A stretch of DNA of 40,207 nucleotides from Hyphococcus sp. (lineage in GTDB: Bacteria; Pseudomonadota; Alphaproteobacteria; Caulobacterales; Parvularculaceae). Every line of letters begins with the position of its first letter. Positions within the stretch are counted from its first letter, which is position 1. The stretch covers positions 1 through 40,207 of the forward strand of contig JANQOV010000126.1 of the NCBI GenBank assembly GCA_028285645.1. Reading direction: 5' to 3'. The notes below the pieces were generated by a model. It saw only the letters and a list, made by a program, of their open reading frames with translations, did not search any database and was not told the origin of the DNA. The position numbers and the translations under genes were made by a program. Shown here one piece after another: positions 34,183 to 40,207 of the stretch.

Positions 34183-35499
34183 ATGAAGAGAGATCACATG
34201 AAATTCGTTGCTAAAGCGCGGTTTGCGCTTGGCGGTCTCGCAGCGGCGTCGACGCTCGCGATTGCCGCATTATCGCCGGCCCACGCGACCTATGAGGCCG
34301 GCCTGCAGGCTTATCAAAATGGCCAATATCAACTGGCTGTTGATCTTTGGGAACGCTATGCGGTCGCCGGCGATGTCCGGTCCATGAAAATTCTCGGGGA
34401 TGTTTATTCGGGCGATGTCATCGAAAATCTGCCGCAAGGCGAAACGCCCATCAACATCATCCAACAGCCCCGCAATGTAGATGCGCTGTACTGGTATACG
34501 CTCGCCGCCGTACACGAGTTTCCGAAACATTTGCAACAGCCAACGGCGGAAGAAGTCAGTGCACAGATTTTGGCCGATCATCGCTTGCCGCAAATCCGCG
34601 CCCGGATGAAAACAAAAGAAGTCAAAGACGCAGAAAAGCTCGTTGCACAGAAATTTGAATCCGGCAGCACCTACGACCTCTATCGTCTCGGCGATATGTA
34701 TCAGAAGGGCTCGGGCGTTGCTAAAGACAACACCAAAGCGCTGATGATGTATTCGCTTGCGATGGATCGCGGCGGCGTGCCCGAAGCAAGCGCCGCATAT
34801 GACGTGTTGGTCGAGTTACTCACCAAGAAAGAAATTAAAACCGCGCTCGATAAAGCCGAAGAATGGCAGCCGCCGCTGCCGCCGGAGCATCGCGGCAAAA
34901 CAAAACAGCAGGAAGAGCTTGAGCGCCTCAAGAAAGAGCTTGAAGAAATCAAGATGGCGGAGGCCTTGAAGGCGGTTTCCGATATCGATGTCGAGCTGAT
35001 CCAGCGCGCCTTGAACGCCCTCGGCTTCCGCGCCGGCAGCGTTGATAACAAGCTTGGCCCGGCGACCCGCGACGCCATTCGGCGTTTCCAGTATTCTACG
35101 GTCGCGCAAGACAGAGACATGAGCGACGACGACAAACGAGCCGTGCGGACCGGCGTTCTCACGCCGCGCCAGACTGTTGAGCTCTTCCGCGACGCTTCAA
35201 AAGCCGACCACCCGATGTCGCAATATGTCTACGGCATCATGCATGTCCGCGGGATTGGCGTTGAGCAGAATGGCAAAGAGGCGGTCAACTGGCTCGAAAA
35301 AGCTTCCGACCAGAACCTTGCAATCGCGCATTACGCGCTTGGGGTCATCTTCCGTGACGGAACGACCGGCCTCAACGAGGTATCGCCGGATGAGCGCAAA
35401 TCTGCGCTTCACTTGGCGCAAGCTTCCGCTCTTGGGTACAAACCGGCGAACGACGCGCTGCGCCGGCTGAGTTTCGAATATACGCGCGATATTGAGTAG
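34183..35499 (+). CDS. Exported Sel1-repeat protein with peptidoglycan-binding domain
   Basis: A 438-residue secreted protein. The signal peptide ends SPAHA (about residue 36). Sel1-like repeats come first (GDVYSGD… ; LGDMYQKGSGVAKDNTKALM, about 168–187). A charged helix follows (KQQEELERLKKELEEIK, about 241–257), then a peptidoglycan-binding type 1 domain (IQRALNALGFRAGSVDNKLG, about 272–291; ATRDAIRRFQ), then two more Sel1 repeats (YVYGIMHVRGIGVEQNGKEA and HYALGVIFRDGTTG). It is likely periplasmic and a scaffold at the cell wall. ATG 34198, with GAGAG upstream, is an alternative start. It is 13 bases from the next gene. Confidence 0.88.
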   Translation: MKRDHMKFVAKARFALGGLAAASTLAIAALSPAHATYEAGLQAYQNGQYQLAVDLWERYAVAGDVRSMKILGDVYSGDVIENLPQGETPINIIQQPRNVDALYWYTLAAVHEFPKHLQQPTAEEVSAQILADHRLPQIRARMKTKEVKDAEKLVAQKFESGSTYDLYRLGDMYQKGSGVAKDNTKALMMYSLAMDRGGVPEASAAYDVLVELLTKKEIKTALDKAEEWQPPLPPEHRGKTKQQEELERLKKELEEIKMAEALKAVSDIDVELIQRALNALGFRAGSVDNKLGPATRDAIRRFQYSTVAQDRDMSDDDKRAVRTGVLTPRQTVELFRDASKADHPMSQYVYGIMHVRGIGVEQNGKEAVNWLEKASDQNLAIAHYALGVIFRDGTTGLNEVSPDERKSALHLAQASALGYKPANDALRRLSFEYTRDIE

Positions 35500-35512
35500 T
35501 AGAGGGGTCCCG

Positions 35513-36571
35513 ATGAAACGCGTATTCAAAAAACTGACAAGCCCGGCGATCGCAGCCCTTTTCGCTGGCTCCCTGATCGCTGCTGACGCTGCGAACGCTC
35601 AATCGCTCGGCGGATTTCCGATCCGCGAGCCTGGCGCAGGAAAACCGTCTTCAGGCGGTCAATCCAGCAGCAAACGCAAGAAGGGTCCGCTCCAGATCAT
35701 TGTCGATGTGAACGGCCCAGGTCCTTACAAATCGATCTCATCAGCGATCGACGATGTCGCTGAGGGCGGTGTCGTTTATGTGATGCACGGCGATTACAAC
35801 GAGTCGATCAAGCTCAATAAATCGGTGTTCATTCAAGGCGATCGCGGGCCCGGCTCCGGCGTTCGTATTAGCGCGCCGATGAACGAGCCATGCCTTAAAT
35901 TTGCGCCCAAGCAGCCGACCTCACACGCGGTTGTGGCGAATGTTCAATTTGAAGCGAAAATCAATTCCGGCGCAGCAGCCTGCGTTGATGTTGATCAGGG
36001 GGTTTTCAGGCTTAAAGAGTCCGACGTGCTCGGTTCTGGCGTGCGGCCGGCAATCAAGATTTCGGGCGGCACGGTCTGGCTTGAAAAGAACCGCATTAGC
36101 GCGGGCTCTGAAGGCGTGTTCGTTGAACAGCCGCACTCGCTTTCGCAAACCATGATCGTGGACAATAAGATCCTTCAAAACAAAGTCGGCGTAGACATCG
36201 CCACCGGCAGCCGCGCTGACGTCATCGTGTCTGGCAATGAGATTTTCGACAATCTCGATTCAGGCGTTAAGTCTTCAGGCTATGGCTCCGCCAAGCTGAT
36301 CGGCAACAAGATCCGCAACAATAAGGGCGCCGGCATCATTCTTGACAAATACGCGAAGCTGTCCCTAGTTCGGTATAATGAAATTGTCCGCAATAGCGGC
36401 GATGGCGTCGCGATCCCCTTTGGGGTCAATGGTGTCATTGAAGACAATCAGATCGTCGGTAATGACGGTCTTTCGATTTTTGTCCGTGACGGACTTGAGC
36501 CGAAGATCACCAACAATTTTATCGACGATAATGGCGGCGATGGCGGCAAAAAGAAAAAGCGGCGCCGGTAA
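35513..36571 (+). CDS. Exported right-handed beta-helix protein
   Basis: A 352-residue secreted protein. A signal peptide (about 1–29, ending ANA) precedes a Gly/Ser/Lys-rich linker, then a parallel beta-helix of pectate-lyase-like type. It begins GPGPYKSISSAIDDVAEGGV (about 68–87) and runs as repeated N-x-I / G-I-x-V turns such as NKVGVDIATGSRADVIVSGN and NKIRNNKGAGIILDKYAKL. No catalytic residues are evident, so it may bind polysaccharide. The end is very basic (KKKKRRR). GAGGGG lies 5 bases before the ATG, overlapping the upstream gene's end region; the pair is one operon closed by the terminator at 36591. Confidence 0.86.
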   Translation: MKRVFKKLTSPAIAALFAGSLIAADAANAQSLGGFPIREPGAGKPSSGGQSSSKRKKGPLQIIVDVNGPGPYKSISSAIDDVAEGGVVYVMHGDYNESIKLNKSVFIQGDRGPGSGVRISAPMNEPCLKFAPKQPTSHAVVANVQFEAKINSGAAACVDVDQGVFRLKESDVLGSGVRPAIKISGGTVWLEKNRISAGSEGVFVEQPHSLSQTMIVDNKILQNKVGVDIATGSRADVIVSGNEIFDNLDSGVKSSGYGSAKLIGNKIRNNKGAGIILDKYAKLSLVRYNEIVRNSGDGVAIPFGVNGVIEDNQIVGNDGLSIFVRDGLEPKITNNFIDDNGGDGGKKKKRRR

Positions 36572-36590
36572 GCTGTTTTCATAGAGCTCT

Positions 36591-36617
36591 AAAAAGCCCC
36601 CGCATCGGGGGCTTTTT
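36591..36617. terminator. Strong bidirectional terminator
   Basis: A perfect stem, AAAAAGCCCCCG (36591–36602) with CGGGGGCTTTTT (36606–36617) around a 3-base loop. It has T-runs on either strand, so it can end the beta-helix operon and also transcripts coming from the tRNA on the minus strand. Confidence 0.92.
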
Positions 36618-36709
36618 GTTGCGGGGCGACAGTGGACGGCAACCCTCATTCACAACGCGACAGGCGGGCCGCTTCAGCAGGTCCAATGAGCGGAAAGAGT
36701 TAAAAGGAT

Positions 36710-36794
36710 TGGTGCCCCTGGTCCGACTCGAACGGACACGCCTTGCGGCACGTGATTTTGAATCACGCGTGTCTACCAATTCCACCACAGGGGC
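36710..36794 (-). tRNA. tRNA-Leu(CAA)
   Basis: An 85-base tRNA on the minus strand. The acceptor stem GCCCCTG pairs with CAGGGGC, then A and an encoded CCA (36712–36710). The anticodon stem CGTGA/TCACG closes a seven-base loop TTCAAAA, so the anticodon is CAA, reading UUG. A long variable arm (class II) and the T-loop GTTCGAGTC support leucine. Confidence 0.95.
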
Positions 36795-36809
36795 GTTATG
36801 CGGAGCGGC

Positions 36810-36837
36810 ATGATAGGCAGGGGCGCCCGCTGGTCAA
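36810..36837 (-). promoter_or_regulatory. Promoter of tRNA-Leu
   Basis: Minus-strand TTGACC (36837–36832) and TATCAT (36815–36810), each 5 of 6 to consensus, with a 16-base spacer. The expected start of transcription is about 9 bases before the mature tRNA. Confidence 0.7.
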
Positions 36838-36906
36838 GCGATCCTTTACGGGATTATTTACTTCCCTCTTTGAAAATGGGCCCGTCCCAAAATCGGAGCG
36901 CTGTGC

Positions 36907-37620
36907 GTGAATTTTCAGGACCCAGACATGAAGCGGGATAATGCGCCCAGCGGCAACGCCGCTCCGCGTGGCGCAACCGAAACGTTGCGGGCGATCCTTA
37001 AGGATTTGACGGCTGCCGCCGAACAGTCCGGTGCGCAGGCAAAACCAACAGGAGAAAACGCCGCCGCTGAGCCCGAGGCGCGGTTAGGGGATGTTCTGGA
37101 TCAACTGGACGAGCGGGCGTTCGGATTGCTGCTCTTATTGCTGGCGTTACCCTGTTGCCTGCCCTTCGTTTATCTTCTGCCGCAGATCGTCGCCCTGCCA
37201 ATGCTTGCGCTGGCGGGACAATTAGCAGCGGGCCGCCATCATCCATGGCTACCCAAGACGCTGCATGACCGTTCTTTTCCAATTTCCGCTTTTCAATCCG
37301 TACTAGACCGCAGCGCCAAATACATCGGTTGGATTGAGCGTTTTGCGCATCCGCGTATTCCAGCGTTGACCCAAGGATTGGGCGTCCGCATTGTCGGCGC
37401 GCTGCTTATCGTTCCAACGGCGTCCATTCTTATTCCATTGCCATCGACGAACACCATTCCGGGGATTGGCGTTGCTGTCGCCTCCGTCGGACTGATCGAA
37501 CGGGATGGCGTTCTTGTGCTCATGGGGCTCGTCATCGGGTTTATCTGGGTGTTTTTGTTGCTGTTTTTGGGGCTTGAGGCGGCAAGCCTCATCAAAGACT
37601 GGCTTTCGGCGCGGCTATAA
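36907..37620 (+). CDS. ExoD-family exopolysaccharide synthesis membrane protein
   Basis: A 237-residue membrane protein of the ExoD family, known from rhizobial exopolysaccharide work; its exact role is unclear. A soluble N-terminus (about 1–60) is followed by LGDVLDQLDERAFGLLLLLL (about 59–78), typical of the family, then hydrophobic segments, LIPLPSTNTIPGIGVAVASV (about 177–196) and a C-terminal helix. Start is uncertain: GTG 36907 has GGAG 8 bases upstream, and ATG 36928 has AGGA about 7 bases upstream. It stands alone between the tRNA and dsbB. Confidence 0.88.
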   Translation: MNFQDPDMKRDNAPSGNAAPRGATETLRAILKDLTAAAEQSGAQAKPTGENAAAEPEARLGDVLDQLDERAFGLLLLLLALPCCLPFVYLLPQIVALPMLALAGQLAAGRHHPWLPKTLHDRSFPISAFQSVLDRSAKYIGWIERFAHPRIPALTQGLGVRIVGALLIVPTASILIPLPSTNTIPGIGVAVASVGLIERDGVLVLMGLVIGFIWVFLLLFLGLEAASLIKDWLSARL

Positions 37621-37681
37621 GGCGCGCGGCTGTGACGATCCGCGCCGCGAATAGGGCCGCCTCAACGACTACACTAGCGCC

Positions 37682-38254
37682 ATGTTGCAATTCCTGAACA
37701 GGCTGACGCTGACCGAGCGGGCGCTATTGACGGCGTTTGTGGTCAGCGGCGCATTGCTGGCTGGGGCTCATTTATTCGAGCGTGTCGGCGGCCTTGCCCC
37801 GTGCGCGCTCTGCCTTGACCAAAGGGAAGCCCATTGGGCGGGTATGGGCGTAGCGGCCGCCGGACTGGGGATTGGGCTTGTGTTGCGCGCTCGGCTAGGC
37901 GCAGCGGCGGCGGTTGGCGCGGCCTCGCTGGTTTATGCAGTCAGCGCCGGGCTTGCGTTCTATCACACCGGGGTTGAATTCAAGTTCTGGCCGGGGCCCG
38001 CCACTTGCCTCGCAGACAGCGACACGATTTCATCCATCGACACTATCGCGAAATCGCTTGGCGAAAGGGCGCCGGGACCCGCCTGCGATGAAGTTTCCTG
38101 GCGGTTGTTTGGCGTCTCCATGGCCGGCTACAACCTGCTCGCTTCTGCGGGACTGTTCGCGCTCACCTTCGTTGCCGCAATCGCCGAAACAAGGCGCGCA
38201 AGAAGCATCCGCAGAATCGGATCGAGCCCCGACACGCCGGAGGTCAACACATGA
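37682..38254 (+). CDS. dsbB: Disulfide bond formation protein DsbB
   Basis: A 190-residue inner-membrane quinone reductase that reoxidises a DsbA-like thiol oxidase. Four transmembrane helices (about 14–33, 52–68, 74–93 and 152–171) surround the first redox pair in APCALCLDQR (Cys 39/Cys 42) and a second pair, C109 (ATCLAD) and C138 (PACDEV), in the larger periplasmic loop. The C-terminus is a polar cytoplasmic tail. The stop overlaps the coq7 start as ATGA, so oxidation and quinone synthesis genes are coupled here. Confidence 0.9.
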   Translation: MLQFLNRLTLTERALLTAFVVSGALLAGAHLFERVGGLAPCALCLDQREAHWAGMGVAAAGLGIGLVLRARLGAAAAVGAASLVYAVSAGLAFYHTGVEFKFWPGPATCLADSDTISSIDTIAKSLGERAPGPACDEVSWRLFGVSMAGYNLLASAGLFALTFVAAIAETRRARSIRRIGSSPDTPEVNT

Positions 38255-38826
38255 CTGTGTCAGAGCCCGACATAAACAAAACAGATCGGATGCGGCCCGG
38301 ACCGCGCCGGCGCCGGATTGACGAAATCATCCGCGTTGACCAGGCCGGCGAGTACGGGGCGGTTGCGATCTATCGCGGACAAAAAGCTGTGTTCGGCGCG
38401 CTACCGCATAAATCGCGAACAGCAGCGCTGATCGAAGAAATGGAAGCCGGCGAAGCCCATCACTTAAGCAAGTTTGATCAGTTGGTGATGGAGCGCGGCG
38501 TACGCCCGACGCTATTGGGCCCCGCCTGGAATTCCGCCGGGTTTCTTCTGGGGGCCGCAACGGCGCTGATGGGCGAAAAATCGGCCATGGCCTGCACCGC
38601 AGCGGTCGAGGATGTCATTGAAAAACACTACGCATCCCAGGCGGAAGAGTTAGCGGCTGTTGATCCCGAGCTCTGCGAAACGGTTCGCGAATTCAGAGAA
38701 GACGAACTCGAGCACAAAACCACCGCCGAAACCGAGGGCGCCGCTGATGCACCGGCAAACCGGCTGCTCAGCGCTGTCATCGGGGCAGGGTGCCGGGTTG
38801 CAATCAAACTTGCTGAGAAAATCTAA
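38251..38826 (+). CDS. coq7: Demethoxyubiquinone hydroxylase
   Basis: Diiron hydroxylase of ubiquinone synthesis (Coq7/Cat5), adding a late ring hydroxyl. The 191 residues show the ferritin-like helices: RVDQAGEYGAVAIYRGQ (first Glu ligand), EEMEAGEAHHLSKFDQL (Glu and His), VEDVIEKHYASQAEEL and REFREDELEHKTTAE (Glu, His). GGAGG lies 7 bases before the ATG. Translationally coupled to dsbB, whose oxidation cycle uses quinone. Confidence 0.95.
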   Translation: MTVSEPDINKTDRMRPGPRRRRIDEIIRVDQAGEYGAVAIYRGQKAVFGALPHKSRTAALIEEMEAGEAHHLSKFDQLVMERGVRPTLLGPAWNSAGFLLGAATALMGEKSAMACTAAVEDVIEKHYASQAEELAAVDPELCETVREFREDELEHKTTAETEGAADAPANRLLSAVIGAGCRVAIKLAEKI

Positions 38827-38911
38827 CCATTCTTTGCAGCAAACCTTCGCCTTCGCTATGGTGGGCGCAACCTCAACCGTCCTGTTTCTTCGTCCCTGAT
38901 AAGGAGATCGC

Positions 38912-40207
38912 ATGAACATGCCCACGTCGCGGCGTAAGGCCGCTCTTGCTGCTATTTCAACGCTGGCGCTTCTCGCCGCCGGTTGCGCTCAGGAGGGCGC
39001 CGACGCCGACCAGGCTGCGACCACCGCAACATCTCCTGCCGAAGCGCCGACAGATGGCGCTGAAATCGCCCAGCCGGCCGATAGCCTTGGCGAGGCCACT
39101 GTCGAAGAAGCCGCCGCCTTTATTGCAGAGGTGGAGACATTCTACCGAGAGTTTGGCGAATACGCCGCACGGATCTTTTGGGCCCAGGCCACCAACATTA
39201 CCTATGACACCGATTGGCTGGTGACCAAGGTCGATGCTGAGGGCACCGAGATGGGCGTGAAATTCGCCAATCACGCCAAGCGGTTTAACGATCTAGAATT
39301 GCCCGCTGAAATGCGCCGCAAGATCGAGATGATCAAACTTGGCCTCAACCTGCCGGCGCCGGAACGTCCGGGCGCCGCAGCACAGCTTGCCGAAATCAAC
39401 ACGCGAATGGGCTCAACCTACGCGACCGGCAAAATTGATCTCAGCGACAGCGCCGTTCCAGCGTCAGAGATTGAAGCTTCAATCCGCGCAATTCTCGATC
39501 CGCAAGGCGAGAGCCCTGATTTGGCGATCGATTTGTCAGCTGTCCCGCGTAACACGCTCGAAAGCATGATGGGCAACATCAAAAACCCCGACTTGCTGCA
39601 GGAGATTTGGACCAAGTGGCGGGAAGTGCCAGTCGCGGCAACCGACAATGGCACAACCATGAAAGAAGACTACGCTGCTATGGTGGGGATCGCCAATGAA
39701 GGCGCGCGCGAGCTTGGTTTTGACGATGTCGGAAGCATGTGGCGGGCGCGGTATGATCTTCCGCCTGCGGAATTCGCCGCCGAAACAGATCGCCTTTGGG
39801 GACAGGTGAAGCCTTTGTACGACGAGCTGCAGTGCCATGTGCGCGCCAAGCTTAATGAGCAATATGGCGATGAGATCGTACCCCTGGACCAGCCTATTCG
39901 AGCCGATCTGCTTGGTAATATGTGGGCCCAGAGCTGGGGCAACATCTATGACCTGGCGGCGCCGGGCGACGCCGATCCTGGCTATGATCTTACCCAATTG
40001 CTGATCGATAATGGCTATGACGCAAAGAAAATGGTCGAGACCGGCGAAGAATTCTTCTCGTCCTTAGGCTTTGACCCGTTGCCGGAAACTTTCTGGGAGC
40101 GATCGCAGATCACCAAGCCGCTCGACCGCGAAGTCGTATGCCATGCGTCAGCCTGGAACCTCGACGGCGCCGACGACATCCGCATCAAGATGTGCACCAA
40201 GGTCAAT
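38912..40207 (+). CDS. M2-family (ACE-like) peptidyl-dipeptidase, lipoprotein, cut by window end
   Basis: The first 432 residues of a metallopeptidase of family M2, which removes C-terminal dipeptides from peptides. The signal peptide ends in a lipobox-like LAAGC (Cys about 25), so it is probably a lipoprotein, exported and tethered. After an Ala/Glu-rich linker the M2 N-terminal helices follow. GFDDVGSMWRARYDLP and IRADLLGNMWAQSWGNIYDL are classical ACE-family stretches. REVVCHASAW and CTKVN mark the conserved disulfide. The window ends about ten residues before the HExxH zinc motif would be expected. AAGGAG lies about 5 bases before the ATG. Confidence 0.93.
   Translation, partial: MNMPTSRRKAALAAISTLALLAAGCAQEGADADQAATTATSPAEAPTDGAEIAQPADSLGEATVEEAAAFIAEVETFYREFGEYAARIFWAQATNITYDTDWLVTKVDAEGTEMGVKFANHAKRFNDLELPAEMRRKIEMIKLGLNLPAPERPGAAAQLAEINTRMGSTYATGKIDLSDSAVPASEIEASIRAILDPQGESPDLAIDLSAVPRNTLESMMGNIKNPDLLQEIWTKWREVPVAATDNGTTMKEDYAAMVGIANEGARELGFDDVGSMWRARYDLPPAEFAAETDRLWGQVKPLYDELQCHVRAKLNEQYGDEIVPLDQPIRADLLGNMWAQSWGNIYDLAAPGDADPGYDLTQLLIDNGYDAKKMVETGEEFFSSLGFDPLPETFWERSQITKPLDREVVCHASAWNLDGADDIRIKMCTKVN

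Noticed and set aside
34081-34215. 44-codon ORF ahead of the Sel1 gene
   Set aside because: It overlaps the Sel1 gene start in another frame, lacks a ribosome-binding site and has no hydrophobic or domain pattern.
1-40207. Mobile elements, CRISPR arrays, prophage or toxin–antitoxin modules
   Set aside because: No transposase, integrase, direct-repeat array or phage gene was seen. The XRE plus membrane pair lacks toxin features.

Overview
This window reads as chromosomal DNA of an alphaproteobacterium. The basis is gene content and order: a HAD pyrimidine-nucleotidase gene next to dapD–dapE, a def–fmt–truA block, a dnaX–ebfC…recR neighbourhood with the SRP RNA close by, a CycM-type membrane-anchored cytochrome c, coq7 and exoD. 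Large TonB receptors and an M2 (ACE-like) lipoprotein peptidase suggest the Parvularculales/Caulobacterales side of the class, but I cannot fix the genus. I see no insertion sequence, prophage, CRISPR array or rRNA. Gene density is high and most of the region looks like core genome.

Layout. Positions 1–6.2 kb hold lysine/peptidoglycan precursor genes (HAD, dapD, dapE) on the plus strand, with a cupin gene between dapD and dapE on the minus strand. A membrane protein is translationally coupled to dapE, and def–fmt–truA follows on the minus strand. Positions 6.3–9.8 kb hold two convergent RmuC-family genes of different branches. Positions 9.8–12.6 kb hold a GtrA / GT2 / GT87 set that looks like a GtrABC-type lipid-linked sugar transfer system. 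Positions 12.6–17.5 kb hold recR, ebfC and dnaX, with an MFS transporter, a DUF1294 protein and an ABM-like protein inserted between ebfC and recR. Positions 17.5–18.5 kb hold an XRE regulator with a membrane partner behind a palindromic operator, then the SRP RNA gene (ffs). Positions 18.5–23.2 kb hold nudC, a GNAT acetyltransferase, a tandem pair of paralogous membrane proteins facing a TetR regulator across a perfect operator palindrome, pheA and a membrane cytochrome c.

Positions 23.2–24.9 kb hold the most unusual locus. It encodes a 427-residue protein with the N-terminal signature of a proteasome/HslV-type Ntn hydrolase (Thr exposed after Met removal, Asp17, a downstream Lys). A 139-residue partner follows it, and its C-terminus ends in RFILF, resembling the HslU tail that activates HslV. 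Positions 25.3–28.2 kb hold a 40-residue membrane peptide gene, selO and threonine ammonia-lyase. Positions 28.3–31.0 kb hold an nfeD / short nfeD / stomatin operon. Positions 31.2–34.0 kb hold a TonB-dependent receptor and a TusA-like protein. Positions 34.2–36.6 kb hold an exported Sel1/peptidoglycan-binding protein with an exported beta-helix protein. Positions 36.7–40.2 kb hold tRNA-Leu(CAA), exoD, dsbB–coq7 and an M2 peptidase cut by the window edge.

Themes: several small units look self-regulated (XRE pair, TetR pair). dnaX carries an A9 run followed by a stop in the −1 frame, which suggests a short gamma form. Protein quality control and envelope functions (Ntn hydrolase, NfeD/stomatin, DsbB, Sel1 protein) are prominent.
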